Assembly (NCBI GenBank): GCA_031771865.1
Contig: JASISA010000036.1
Span: 1,054,001-1,118,000, forward strand
DNA: 64,000 nucleotides
Direction of reading: 5' to 3'
DNA from: Nothophaeocryptopus gaeumannii
Taxonomy: Eukaryota; Ascomycota; Dothideomycetes; Mycosphaerellales; Mycosphaerellaceae
The notes below the pieces were generated by a model. It was not told where the DNA came from. It saw only the letters and a program-made list of their open reading frames with translations, and made no database searches. Below are positions 10,368-23,326 of the stretch, piece by piece. The position numbers and the translations under genes were made by a program. The stretch's first letter is position 1. The number at the start of each line of letters is the position of its first letter.

Positions 10368-11457
10368 ATCCGCTCCAACTCTCGCCAGCTCTTATGTCCA
10401 GATACTCTCATGCTGACATTGTTGTTATGCACACGACCGTCTCTTCACTCAGCAGGAAACAACACGAAACGTCAATAGATGAAGCGAAAGGAAGAGAAAA
10501 GGCACAAACCTCCAACAATCTCTCTTAGCGAGATGCGCTCGAGCTGACAGATGCGTGTGAGAGAGATACGGCAGCCAGCCACAAGCAGGAAGTCAGCAAT
10601 CTGCACTGCATCCCTCGGAGCTGGAGGCTTGCGCATTATCATCGGTGCCATGCCTGCGGGAGTGCGGCGTGGACTGGGGAGAGGTAGATGAACCAGTGAG
10701 AGGAGAGTGGAGGTGGAGGTGGACGGTGGACGATGGGGAACCGCTTGGTCCCGTGCTTGGCTGCAGCTTTGACAGCGTCGTCCATAGCCATTGCGGAGGT
10801 CACAACCTTGGCGATGTGGTTTGGAGCAGGCATGTGGTCTCCGCTGTGTGTTATCGTGGAGCATCTGCTTTGGTGTCGTTCCTGATGACGAGCACGATGA
10901 TCGGACGCCACGAGTCAGGAACAGCTCCTCTATCCAGCCTCTTCAGGCACTGCCGTGAATATCCAACTGCTGATTGGAGTTCCGATGTGCGGGTAGACGT
11001 GAGGTGCGAGTCAACAGGAAACGTTTGGAGTTTGTGTGTTCCTTAGACGTCACCTCTACACATACGCGAACACATTGGCACGAGACAATGGCTTCTGAAG
11101 ACGTGGAAAGACCTCTCAAGAAGACGGTGGAGGCATGATGGGTTGCACAACATATTCAATCGCTCACCTACGACCCTTCTCACGGCCAACACTACTTCTT
11201 CAGCTTACCTGTCAAGTTCGCGGATCGCCGTGCACTGACGCCACGCTTTCATACCTTACGCTGTCCATGAGTCGGTATGCCACAAAAAAGACATACGAGA
11301 TCGGGGGCGAGCCATCGAGCTCATCGTGAGATCGGAGGTAGGATGAAATATTCAAAACAAGCCAGCGCCCATGGGCTCCTCTTCTCCCGTCCTCCCTCCT
11401 CGGTAATGATTTCTTGGAGTCGCTATAGGCTCAAGACCGGAATATAGGACCTCAAAT
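10368..11457. other. Shared upstream region of two divergent 7TM genes
   Basis: About 1.1 kb between two start codons pointing away from each other. Open frames within it (10472-10864 minus, 10645-11046 plus) overlap antisense and have no recognisable motif. Presumably it holds both promoters; no clear TATA box or known operator was recognised. Confidence 0.45.
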
Positions 11458-13951
11458 ATGAGGCTCCAGGCTGGTCTTGGCCTCGCAGCCGTTATTCTGC
11501 TGGCCTCGGACGTCACTGCACAGCAAGTAAACGCGGTCAACATCACGGCCATGGACGAGCTGTCTTCATGTGTAGTATGTATACGACGCCCTTTCTGTTC
11601 ACAACCCTGCTATGTACCTGCCCATACTGACCGACCTGACAGACGACATGCCAGAGACAGGTTCTCACGACCTACGACTGCTTACCCACCGCGTCGTGCT
11701 TCTGTGACAACAGTCAACTACAGACCGCCCTTCAGTCTTGTTTCGAAGCCTCTGGATGTAACTTTGCCGACCAGTTGGCAGCCAAAAGATTCCAAGCCGA
11801 CACCTGCAATCCTCCAGTCCGCAACAGACAGCTACTGTTGTCAGTCGTCACGTACGTCTTGTTCGGCGTCGCGGCTGTTTTCACTCTCGCCAGAGTGTTG
11901 GCACGATGGCCGAAGCTTGCGGGACCTGGCTATAAATCAGACGATTTCGTGGCCTTCTTCACTCTTGCGCCATTAGCGGCACTGACGGCTGGCATCTACT
12001 ATGCGATCCATTACGGCGAGGGCAAAGATGTGTGGGGTCTCAGTATGGGCGATGTTGAGAACTTCTCGATGGCAAGTCACCCTTGATTGACAGCTTCAGC
12101 ATACTGACTCCATAACAGTGGTTTTACATCTGCAGCAATTTGTACAACTTCGTCGTCTTCGCGACAAAGATATCACTGGTCCTGCTCTTCATCCGAATAT
12201 GGCATGGCAAAGAGAGCTTCTTCAGGACCTTTCGAATCAGCTGCTGGATCATGATCGCCATGCTCACCGCAGCGCTCATCGCCTTTCAGATATTGGTCAT
12301 TGTCCAATGCATTCCGGTGTCTTATGTTTGGAGACAAACTAGCGACGGCAGTGCTCAAGGCAGCTGCATCAACAGAAATGACTGGATGTGGGCATTTGGA
12401 GGTGTCGAAGTAGGGTTCAATGTCTTGATGTTGTTGCTTCCCGTTCCAACTTTGACCAAAGTGAAGACTTCTGGCGCTCGAAAGCTTGGGTTTGTTGTGC
12501 TCGTTCAATGTTATGGTGGCTCTCAAAAGCTGACTTGTGATGCTAGTATCGTAACCGTCTTCGTGGTTGGTCTTGCAGTGCTAGCCATGAGCATTGTCCG
12601 ACTGTTCTACATCAACCGTACTGGCACAGACCGTGTGGACATAACGTATGACTTCAGCTATATCGGCCTCTATAGCAGCATCGAAGCCTACCTCAGCCAA
12701 GTCTGCTGCTGCATGCCAGCAGTGGCCAGCCTCACGAAGAGAGCCATCAAGTTCACCTCAAACCATCTATCCAGCGTCAGCTCGCTCGTACCTGGCGGCG
12801 GCAAACGCAATTCCCGACGCTCGCTCGTCATTAGCTATCCTCAATCCGCCAACTTCAACCAAGAGCCTACCATGGACTTAGACACGGCAGAGAAAGCAGA
12901 CTGGGCCTTATCCAAAGACTACAGCACAGACGACAGCGCACCCGCCCCTAGCATCCAGCGAGCCTCCCACAATTCCCACTCCCTCCGCCAAACCACATCG
13001 TTCGAGCCTCTCGTCGCCAAAATCAGCAACGCCCGCAACAGTCAAACTGCATCTAGCGGTCACAGCGGAAACGGCAATGGCGCCTACGCAGGCCGCCAAA
13101 GCAGAAGTTCCCAACGCCCACCCGATATCCTCTTCCACGATCGCCAAAATGAACTCCGTCTCGAAGTCCACGACCCGCCTGAAGAGCCCATCACAGCCCA
13201 ACTGCAATACATAGACAAGAACAACAATCCTCACGACCTCGAATTGCAAGGCCGTCCTCGCGCCGACTCTTCCCGACCCAACACCGCCCCCTCACCATCG
13301 ACTTCCAGCTCGGAATACTCCCCCTCCCCTATCCGTGGCAGGTTCCCAGGTCCCTCAGCTGTAACGGCAAGAGGAGGAGGAGGAGCACCTCGCATGGAAC
13401 CCAAAGTAAAACGCTCCGACAGCGACCTAGCCAAAACCCTCCAACTCCTCACACAAGGCGCACTCCTCAAAAACCGCGAATCCGGAATGACGAAAGACTC
13501 CGGCTTCAGAAGTATGTCCGATGAATCGCTCAACACGAAATATAACAGTAATCGCACCTCGGAACCAGCAGTATACGGCGTACCCATGTCGCCGCCAAAA
13601 TCACCGCCACATCTATCCTCCCCACCGGCAACTTCCTCATCATCAAAAGTCCCTTCGGGTATTGGATCTTCCTTACAAGCGGCTTTTGCCAAAAACGCAG
13701 ACACCCGAAGAGTTTCGCACAGTAGTTCATCGAGATATTCTTCAGATGAGACGATGATGATGATGATGATGGCCGAGGAAAATGAGTCGCCTAGTACGAG
13801 TAGTGAGGAGACTGTGATAAAGGCTCCACAGTTGACGAGGGGATGGAGTGCCACGAAGGGGCAGATGGGCACGAATAGGGAGAGTGTAGTGCAGAGTGGT
13901 GTTCTCCCTAGTGGTGGAGAGGAGGAGGGGATGACGGTGGGTGATCTATGA
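11458..13951 (+). CDS. CFEM-domain 7TM receptor (Pth11-like GPCR)
   Basis: Four exons: 11458-11574, 11643-12071, 12119-12489 and 12547-13951, giving 773 residues. A signal peptide (about residues 1-21) precedes an eight-cysteine CFEM domain with cysteines at 38, 42, 52, 58, 60, 72, 78 and 94 (C-x3-C-x9-C-x5-C-x-C spacing). Seven membrane segments follow, then a disordered Ser/Pro-rich cytosolic tail of about 400 residues with a six-methionine run. Pth11-class receptors sense host or surface cues in plant-associated fungi (family knowledge). Intron 1 is GTATGT...ACAG. Intron 2 is a 47-nt GC-AG intron (GCAAGT) that restores DVENFSM-WFYICSN. Intron 3 (57 nt, GTTTGT...GCTAG) is in frame and stop-free; I remove it because KLG-IVTVFVVG then reads like the family's sixth helix. 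That last choice is less certain than the others. Confidence 0.88.
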
Positions 13952-14627
13952 GATAGGATTTCTTTTGAATGATGAGAATGATGTGGTTCTGTCAACGAGA
14001 CAATTTCGTAGTATGTGAATACCCTGTACAATAGCACGGTTCAGTCAGCCCTCAAAATGAGAATGAGAAGTGAAGGCATGTCATGCTATGCATCCATGAG
14101 GTAACATATTCTCAAAAAGCTACACAAACTTCCAATGTAAGCGACTGCGAAACAATCATCCAAAAACAGTAACCATCAAAACCATATGATATTCTCAGAC
14201 AACCGCAACATAAGCATTCAAGTCATATAATGTACCCAGATACAAAAAGGCACACAACTCCACAAGTCAAGCAAGCAGCCCCATGTTGTCTCTCCCTTTT
14301 TGTTGATGATGAAGTGTAATCATTAGGTCGTATCGTCTAATCGTCCGAGGCCCCATCTCCCCAATCCGTAGCGTAGCCGTAATAAGCGAATTTTTGCTCT
14401 CTTATCCACCATGCCCGTTCACTCATCGTACAAGAGACCCTTCGCCGTGGCTTCGCTTGATGTTTGCTCAGAAACGTGCTATGCTGTCCTTCTATCGATC
14501 GACTTCGTGTGTAAACGCTGCAAAAGGGTATCTGGTAACGAAAGTTTCTCGTCCGTAAAGATTTTTTGTTTTCCGAAGTATGTGGTGAAAAGGATGAATG
14601 TAACGGGTCGTTCTCGTAGCTCTCCGT
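13952..14627. other. Convergent intergenic region
   Basis: About 675 bp between the 3' ends of the CFEM receptor and GLT1, somewhat AT-richer than the genes. It should hold both 3' UTRs. No open frame or repeat worth calling. Confidence 0.5.
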
Positions 14628-17600
14628 TTAGGCAGCGGCGGTGATCAATGCCTCTGGGGCAGCGCCGTTCTGCTTGTGAAGGAGCTCGTAAGGTGGGCGC
14701 TTGACGATACCTCCAGTGACTGGAAGCATGGTACCGACGCCAGTCAGGTAGGAGTCGACATCGCGAGCAGCTTGTCGGCCTTCGTTGATACCCCAAACGA
14801 TCAGGGACTGGCCGCGGCGACAATCACCGGCAGCGAAAACACCCTCAACGTTGGTGGTGTACTTGCCAGGGGGAGTCTTGAAGTTCTTGCGGCCGTCAAG
14901 CTCGATCTGGCCTTCGGTTACACGCTCTTCTGGCGACAAGAAACCCATGGAGATGAGGACGAGCTCAGCTGGGAAGAACTCCTCGCTGCCCTCGATCTCC
15001 TTCATGTCCCAACCGCCGCTGGAGTTCTTAGTCCATTCCAGGCGCTTGATGTTGACACCCTTGACGTTGCCCTCGCCATCGTCGACGAAGTCCTTGGACA
15101 TGATGCAGTATTCGCGTGGATCGCGGCCCATATGAGTCTTGACCTCGGTGTGACCGTAGTCAACACGGTAGATACGAGGCCACTGTGGCCATGGGTTGTC
15201 TGCAGCACGCTGTGCTGGTGGCTGGGGCAGAAGCTCAAAGTTGATGACCGACTTTGCGCCGTGACGGACCGAAGTACCGATGCAGTCGTTACCGGTGTCA
15301 CCACCTCCGATGACAATGACGTTCTTGCCCTTAGCAGAGATGTAAGCGTTGTCGGCAAGTTCGGAGTCCAAGAGCGACCTGGTGTTCTTGTGCAAGAACT
15401 GCATTGCGAAGTGAATGCCGTTCAGATTGCGGTTCGGAATCTTCAGATCACGAGGAACGGTGGAACCAGTGGCCAGCACCACGGCATCGTTGGCCTCGCG
15501 GAGAGAGCCCATGGTAATGTCGCCCTCGCCGACGAAGGTGCCGGGCAGGAATTTGATGCCCTCAGCAGCCATGAAGTCCACACGACGCTGCACAACATTC
15601 TTGTCGAGCTTCATGTTCGGAATACCGTACATGAGCAGACCTCCAATGCGATCGGATCGCTCATAGACGGTAACCTCGTGGCCAGCCTTGTTGAGCTGAT
15701 CGGCGCAAGCAAGACCTGCAGGACCAGAGCCAATAACAGCGACCTTCTTGCCGGAGCGGAACTTAGGTGGTGATGGCACCATCCAACCCTGCTCAAAACC
15801 ACGGTCGATGATCGCACACTCGACGGACTTGATACCCACGGGGTCCTCGTTGATGCCAAGGACGCAGGCACCCTCGCAGGGAGCTGGGCAGACACGACCA
15901 GTGAACTCGGGGAAGTTGTTGGTCATGAGCAGTCTGTTGAGGGCGTCCTTCCATTGATTTTGAAACACGAGCTCATTCCATTTCGGAATGATGTTGGAGA
16001 TCGGGCATCCAGTATCGGACTGACAGAACGGCACACCGCAGTCCATGCATCGAGCAGTCTGGTACTTGAGCTCATCCTCACTGAGACGAGTGTTGAGCTC
16101 GGCCCAGTCGCGTGTCCTTGTCTTGGCCTGTCGGTACTTTTCAGAGCGTCGCTGGTACTTCATGAAACCACGGGTCTTGTCGAGAACCAGCGATCGCTTC
16201 TTCTCGGCTTGAGCGTCTGGGACACTCTCCTCAAGATCTCCCAAGCCGGCCTTCTTCTCCTTCGCATGCTCATTCTCACGCGACTGCTCGTGAATGTTAC
16301 GCACGGCATTGCCTGGAAGAATTGGCAGTGGGTATTCGGCCTTCTTGGCTTCAGCCTGCTTTTTGGCTTCCTCTTCAAGCACACGCTTGTAGTCGGTTGG
16401 CAAGACCTTGACGAAGTGTGGCAAAGCACGGTTGAAGTCAAGCAGGATTCTAGCTGCGAGCTCGGAGCCGGTGTAGTGGTGGTGATCCTCGATAATACCG
16501 CGGAGGTAGGCGATTTCGTGAGCATCTTCCAAGCCAGACAGCTCAACCATTTCCTTGTTGACCTTGCCCTCGAAATCCTGGTGAAGGTCGAGCACGTAGG
16601 CAATACCTCCAGACATCCCAGCAGCGAAGTTGCGACCAGTAGTGCCAAGGATGACAACGCGACCGCCAGTCATGTACTCGCATCCATGATCACCGATACC
16701 CTCAACAACGGCAGTGGCACCGGAGTTGCGGACGGCGAAACGCTCAGCGGCGACACCACGGAAGAAGCATGTACCCAATGTAGCGCCGTACAAGCAGACG
16801 TTTCCAATGATGACGTTCTCCTCGGACTTGAAGACAGCAGATCGCGGAGGGTAGATGATCAAACGACCACCAGACAGCCCCTTGCCGACGTAGTCGTTGG
16901 AATCACCCTCAAGCTCGAGAGTGACACCTGGAGCGAGGTAGGCACCGAACGATTGTCCAGCAGAGCCTCTGATGTTGGCATGAATGGTGTCGTGGGGGAG
17001 ACCCTTCTCGCCGTAACGTTTGCTGATCTGATATGAGAGAGTTGCTCCCAGAGCGCGGTCAGTGTTGACAATGTCGCACTCGATGCGGCACGGCAGACCC
17101 TTCTCAAGCGCAAGCTCAGACTCAGCGATGAGCTTGTTGTCCAGACGAGTGTGAAGTTTGTGATCCTGCTTGCGGACATTGTAGGTAGCGACACCAGAGC
17201 GGAGAGTGTGCGCTGGAGTGAGGATGAGGGAGAGATCGATGTTCTCGGTCTTTGCGTTGCGGAGATCCTCACGAACTTTGAGCACTTCAGTGTGACCGAC
17301 CATCTCGTTGACAGTGCGGAAACCAAGCTTGGCCATGATGGCACGCAGCTCGTTCGAAAGGTAGTAGAAGAAGTTGATCACATGCTCAGGCGTACCCTTG
17401 AACTTCTTTCGGAGCTCTGGGTCCTGGGTGGCGATACCAACGGGGCAGGTGTTCAAGTGACTATTCAGAAGTTAGTTCTGGCCTCAACTATCGCTAAGGA
17501 TACTGTATCGACTTACCACTTGCGCATCATGATACAACCCATAGCGATGAGAGGTGTGGTAGCGAAACCAAACTCCTCAGCACCAAGCAGACAAGCAAGA

Positions 17601-20600
17601 GCAATGTCGCGACCAGTGCGCAGCTGACCATCAGTCTGGACAACGACACGACCACGAAGGTCGTTGAGCACCAAAGTCTGGTGAGTCTCGGCAAGACCAA
17701 GCTCCCATGGAAGACCAGCGTACTTGATACCAGTCCATCGAGAGGCACCAGTACCACCGTCGTGACCAGAGATGAGGATGTGGTCAGCCTTGGCCTTGGC
17801 CACACCAGAAGCGACGATACCGACACCGGTCTCAGACACAAGCTTCACGGAGACACGGGCTCGTGGGTTGGAGCACTTCAAGTCGTAGATGAGCTGCTTC
17901 AGATCTTCAATGGAGTAGATGTCGTGGTGAGGTGGAGGAGAGATGAGACCGACACCTGGTGTGGAGTGACGAGTTCTGCCAATGGCTTCAGACACCTTGT
18001 GGCCGGGAAGCTCACCGCCCTCACCGGGCTTGGCACCTTGAGCCATCTTGATCTGAAGCTCGTCGGAGTCAGCGAGGTAGTTGCTCGTGACGCCAAAACG
18101 ACCAGAAGCAATCTGCTTGATGGCAGATCGCATGGAATCACCGTTCTCCATTGGCAAGCTGCGCTCTGGGTCTTCACCGCCTTCACCAGTGTTCGACTTT
18201 CCGCCAAGTCTGTTCATTGCGACAGCCAGTGTAGAGTGAGACTCCATGGAAATGGAGCCGTACGACATAGCACCAGTCACGAAGCGACGAACGATCTCGG
18301 TCCATGGCTCGACCTGCTCGATTGGGATGGGGTTGTTGGCTTCGAAGTCGAAGTCCAGAAGACCACGCAGTGTGCAGTTCTTGATTTGCTCGTATTCGGA
18401 TCTTGAGTACGCTTCGTAGGACTTGTCATTCTTCATGCGGACAGCGTCCTGGATGTTTGCGATCGAGACTGGGTCGTTGATGTGTGGCTCGCCACCGTCA
18501 CGCCAGTGGTACTCTCCAGTCTCGCTGAGGCCTGGAATCTCCAAGATGTTGCGGCTTGGGTAACCCTTCTCGTGAAGAGCGAAAGCATCCTGTGCGATGA
18601 GCTCGAAAGTCATACCTCGAATACGCGTAGCAGTACCCGTGAAGCAGCGATCGACGACAGAGTCATCAATACCGAGGGCCTCGAAGATTTGGGCCCCCTT
18701 GTAACTCTGAAGGGTAGAGATACCCATCTTCGACATGACCTTCAGGATACCACCATCGCAAGAGTGCTTGTAGTTGTCAATGAGCTGCTCTGGGGTGAGC
18801 TTCTTGCGGATGAGGCCCTCGCGGTTGAGCTTAAGAATGCACTCAATGGCAAGATATGGGCAGATGGCATCGGCACCGTAGCCAACGAGGACGCACATGT
18901 GGTGAACCTCTCGTGCTTCGGCTGTATCCACGACCAGCGCGGCCTGTGCACGCCACTTGTTGCGGACAAGATGGTGGTGCACCATACCAGTGGCAAGAAG
19001 TGACGAAACGGATACACGCTCGGCAGAGGTCTTGCGGTCGGAGAGAATGATGATCTTGTCTCCGTTCTCAATCGCCTCCGCGGCGGCATCGCAGATGCGA
19101 TCAAGGGCATCGTAGTAGCCAGCCACGCCGTCTGCCTTCGGGAAGGTGATGTCGATGGTAGCAACAGTCCAGTCCGAGTGGACAGAGGTGATGTTGTTGA
19201 GGGCGTTGAACTCCTCATTGGAGAGCATTGGAGACGGCAAATACAGTCTGTGGCATTGCTCTTTGTTCATCTCCAAAAGGTTGCCCTGAGGACCGACATA
19301 CGATCCGAGTGACATGACAACAGCCTCACGAATGGGGTCAATCGGCGGGTTGGTGACTTGCGCGAAGAGCTGTCGGAAGTACTCGAACAGCAAGCGCGGC
19401 TGCTGTGCCAAGCATGCCAATGGAGCATCGTTACCCATGGATCCGAGTGCCTCCTTGGAGTCAGCGGCCATAGGTGCAAGCAGAAGGGTGACCTGCTCAA
19501 GAGAGTAGCCAAACGCCTTCAGTCGTGGATCTTCCTGGACCTTCGTCTCGGTGAGCTTGTGTGTAAGATCGGTTCCTCTCTCGAGAAGCTTCTTGTGGAT
19601 GTCTGGCATCACGAGCAACTCGGCGTCAAGCCATGACCTGAAGTCCTGTCGGTTGGAAACCGTCTCCTTCAGCTCAGCATCATCAATGATTCGGCCGGCC
19701 TGTGTGTCGACCAACAACATGCGACCTGGCTGCAGTCTGCCCTTCTGGATGACCGTCGATGGGTCGATATTGATAGTACCGACCTCAGAGGCGCAGATGA
19801 TGCGGTCATCGTCAAGGACGTAGTATCTGCAAGGCCGCAGACCATTTCGGTCGAGGTTTGCACCGCAGTACCTCCCGTCCGAGAATGTAAAGAGCGCTGG
19901 ACCATCCCAGGGCTCCATGTTGCAAGCAGCCCATTCGTAGAATGCTTGCTTGGCACCGTCAATCTGATCGTTGCCTTGCCATGCCTCTGGAACCATGAGC
20001 ATGACTGCTTCTGGGAGTGAAAGCACACCATTGATGGTGAGCAGCTCCAGGACGTTGTCCATTGCGGCGGAGTCAGAGCCACCATCTTCGATGATCGGGT
20101 AGAGGAGGTCCAGCTCGTCGCCGAAGAACTCTGACTTGAGGTTGCCCTCTCTTGATCTCATCCAGTTCTTATTTCCTCGTAGAGTGTTGATTTCTCCGTT
20201 GTGTGCTGCCCATCGGAGTGGCTGGGCTCTGTCCCATGAAGGGAATGTGTTCGTCGAGAAACGCGAGTGGACCAGGGCGAAGTGGCCTTCGTAATCGACG
20301 TTTACCAAGTCATGGTAGTAGTCGTATACCTGGACGGGAGACAATTGGCCCTTGTATACGATGTTCTTGTTGCTCAGAGAACAGATATAGAACCAGTTGT
20401 GGAGCCCAATAACGTGTGTTGCACGCTTTCGGAGGACATACAGTTGTCTCTCGAAAGTTTGCTCGTTGTACTTCTCGTCGAAGTCAGGCTTTGGCTCTTT
20501 GCCGCTGCCATATATGGACTTCAGCACAACAAATGGCTGAAGAATGATTGGCTCTCGAGAGCTGGCTGCTGGGCCGAGCAGAGAGGAGTCCTTTGGAACC

Positions 20601-21152
20601 TCTCGCCAGCCAAGCACTCTCAGGTCGAGCGAGTCTGCGATCTCCTCGAACTGATCAAGAGTCGACTTCAATGCCTCCTCTTCTGGCTTGAAGAAGACGT
20701 TTCCAGCGGCATACCTTCCTTGTTCTGGAAGCTTGTAGCCTTGCTCTCGCTCAAAGTTCTTGACAAAGAACTTGTGAGGAATAGACGTCATGACACCAGC
20801 GCCATCACCGTCTCGTGCATCAGACCCGACCGCACCACGGTGGGTCATGTTGCAGAGCAGGTTGCGTGCTATTCTGCTGTCAGATCTTGTTATCCACATG
20901 TAGATGCCGTCCAAACTCACCATCTGTGACAATCTTGTGGCTCGCCTTGCCCTTGATATGGGCGGCGAAACCGACACCACAGGCATCCTTCTCGAGCTCC
21001 GGGTCATATAGACCCTGCTTCAGTGGAAGGGCACCCGCCCATGACTTGTTCTCCGGGCCCTCTTGGTACTCGTAGACGTTCACGGGCTCTTCTTCGATAA
21101 ACTCGTCGATGGTGCGCTCGGTTACATCGTCGGCGAAGGAAACTCGACCCAT
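14628..21152 (-). CDS. GLT1: NADH-dependent glutamate synthase (GOGAT)
   Basis: Makes two glutamate from glutamine and 2-oxoglutarate using NADH; completes the ammonium assimilation cycle. Exons are 21152-20921, 20868-17517 and 17460-14628, giving 2138 residues, the size of fungal single-chain GOGAT. Residues 1-57 are a propeptide; the mature chain would start at the catalytic Cys58 (DACGVGF) of the class II amidotransferase domain. Then come the central and FMN synthase domains and a 3Fe-4S motif C1189-x5-C1195-x4-C1200. The GXGXG domain follows, and a GltD-like part with cysteines in ARCMDCGVPFC, FAD motif VIGSGPAGLACA and NAD motif VIGGGDTG. Both introns are short (52 and 56 nt). The first acceptor is AATAG, chosen because it alone gives KIVTD-ARNLLCNMTHRG; the second splits the codon of Cys1195. 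Confidence 0.97.
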
Positions 21153-23326
21153 TCTATCGGCGTAGAGCCGAGCAAAGTGAGGTGGAAGTGGCGGAATGCA
21201 GGGTAGGGGTGTCTAGGTCGTTGTATGCTGTAACGATTGCTTCTGTGCGTGCGCAGGACTGGGTAGGTGGGAGTGTCAGTCACAGGCTCAACTATTATTG
21301 ACAAGTGATCGATCAGCGCCACGAGACGCTGGTGGCAATGCCGCAGGTGAGGAAGTTCTTTGAGAGTGTGAAAGTAGTGAGCTCGGGGGCAGACGGACAG
21401 ACAGCAAGTGCGCCGATGGCAATGCGGAAAAAGTGCTTTTGGGGATCGACAACGTCGATGATTCAGCGTCGGTGGGTGTCCGTTCGAAGTAGACAGACTT
21501 TGGCTCCGCGCGATCGTCTCCGATATTTGGCGGGGAGATAGGGACAACGTGGCAGACATACAAACCGACTGTCACCGGATAGATGAATAGATGGACTTAC
21601 CCGTGAAGACTTCAATGGTGGGCGGCTCCTCCAAGCGGTCGGTTCCTTGAGCGAAGCAGAGGGATGGTGAGGGAGAAGGAGGAAAGCTGAAGTCGGAACT
21701 CTCGAAACGTGGGCTGCTCGCTTTTCTCAAACGCCTACCGCCCAAGAGGTCTTGGTCTCGGTGTGCTTCTGTTGTGGGGTCTGCCTAGACTAACTGCAAT
21801 AATAATAACCGCCTTCTCGACTACCTCCTACGAGACTCCACTCTCTTCCTACCGCAGCCGTCTTGTCCGATCTGGCCTGCATACCGAAACTACTGGGTGC
21901 TGGACGAGAGAGCCAGGATACGTGACTATCTCGATACGACAGTCGCGGTACTGCCCGCCATCTATCAATGATACCACGACCTCGGCTTCGTTCCGTCGGC
22001 CAGAGCTGCTTTTTCTGCCCATCGAACTCCTCGCTGAAACATGCCCACGTTGCGAAAGCTGTCTCATTACCCGTGCAATGCGATGATGATGTCTGTCCGC
22101 CACCCTCCCACCACGGTCAACCAAAGACAGCGTGCACGATTACAGCGGACTCCACCGGCCCTTCGCATTTCATAACTTTTCACTGGTAGAGCTCGACCCT
22201 GGTCTACCCCAGCACGCTTGTATTTTAAACTCGCAGCTGCTCGAGACAAGCGTTGACCACTCGACGGTCACCACAGACGTGTGCTGAGAAGGGCCGTTTC
22301 CTCATTTGCTGGCGCTCGATCTCTGACGACGGAGGTGACCACACCGGCCTCAAGTCCCGCCAGATTGCCGTGCATATTGAACGGCGAGGTGCGAGCTTAT
22401 TTGTTCGCGTGCCAATTGGAGCACTCTTTATGAGGAGTCATTCGAATTTGTCGATGTTCTGCCTTATCGCCTGCATATGGACGGCGAAGGAGATGTCCAA
22501 CCCACCCACCACTGCGGATGCTGCGGAGATGCCTGTCCGGGTTCATGAGAACATCAATTTGGTCAAGGTCACCTGAGCATCTGCATGTATAAAATCAATA
22601 GCTTCGCACTGCATTTCTTACGATTTCCGGTGTGCCGTTCGGCGGAGACTCCTCACTGCCGGGCGAAACCGGGTGAAGGAAATGTCAATCGCCTGCGGGC
22701 TGTTGTGCTCTCCACACAGCTCCCAAACCTCTCTGGCGCACAACGGAAAAATTTGCAGCGGTCCGATATCGGCAGATGCCATTGAATGCGCACGCACCTT
22801 GACTTGCAGACGGCAGGCCGAGACGGATAAAAGACTCCTGACTAGCTCGTTTTCATATGCAGATGGACCCTCGGGGCTCGAGTCTGGGCTGCAGCTTTGT
22901 CGAGCCGATCGCCTTCTCGTCCAAGTAGTTGTCCTCGGACCCTGCCAGGCGGCTGTGGCATACGATGATGGACGGAAGTCGTTGAGAAGAGCATCGCAGA
23001 GAACTCTTTAGTAGAGAAGGGCAGTGGGCAGAACGATTGCCCGTTTCTTCGTACGCTTCATTGGTAGGTACATATTCTGCAAACTAATGTAGTCGCCGAG
23101 ACGCTGTTTAGCACAGAGTCCGCTGTACCTATGCTTCTGGATTTCATGATGCTCGTTTCAACGCCTGCTATGCAAGAGACGTGCGTTGGATGCCCTCAAT
23201 GCACTACGCACACTGTCAGCCAGTCGACGAGCAGCGTCAGTGGCTCTGACAAGACTGACCATCTCAAGGCGATGTCTATGGTGTCTGAAGATTGTGCTGA
23301 GGATCAGGAAATTCCTCAGTCTTCCT
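21153..23326. other. Large intergenic region upstream of GLT1
   Basis: About 2.2 kb between the GLT1 start and the CHZ1 stop. Near GLT1 there is a consensus GTAAGT donor on the minus strand (21595-21600) and CTGAC...CCCAG signals near 21250, so a 5' UTR intron of GLT1 is possible. Short open frames at 21709-22086, 22253-22576 and 22673-23011 on plus have no recognisable domain. No RNA gene or repeat was recognised. Confidence 0.4.

Noticed and set aside
12173..12526. Minus-strand frame opposite the CFEM receptor membrane domain
   Set aside because: It lies wholly antisense to conserved transmembrane helices and has no motif.
14628..21152. Bacterial gltB-gltD pair
   Set aside because: The two halves are one chain joined by spliced exons with the fungal linker, and both introns have fungal signals.
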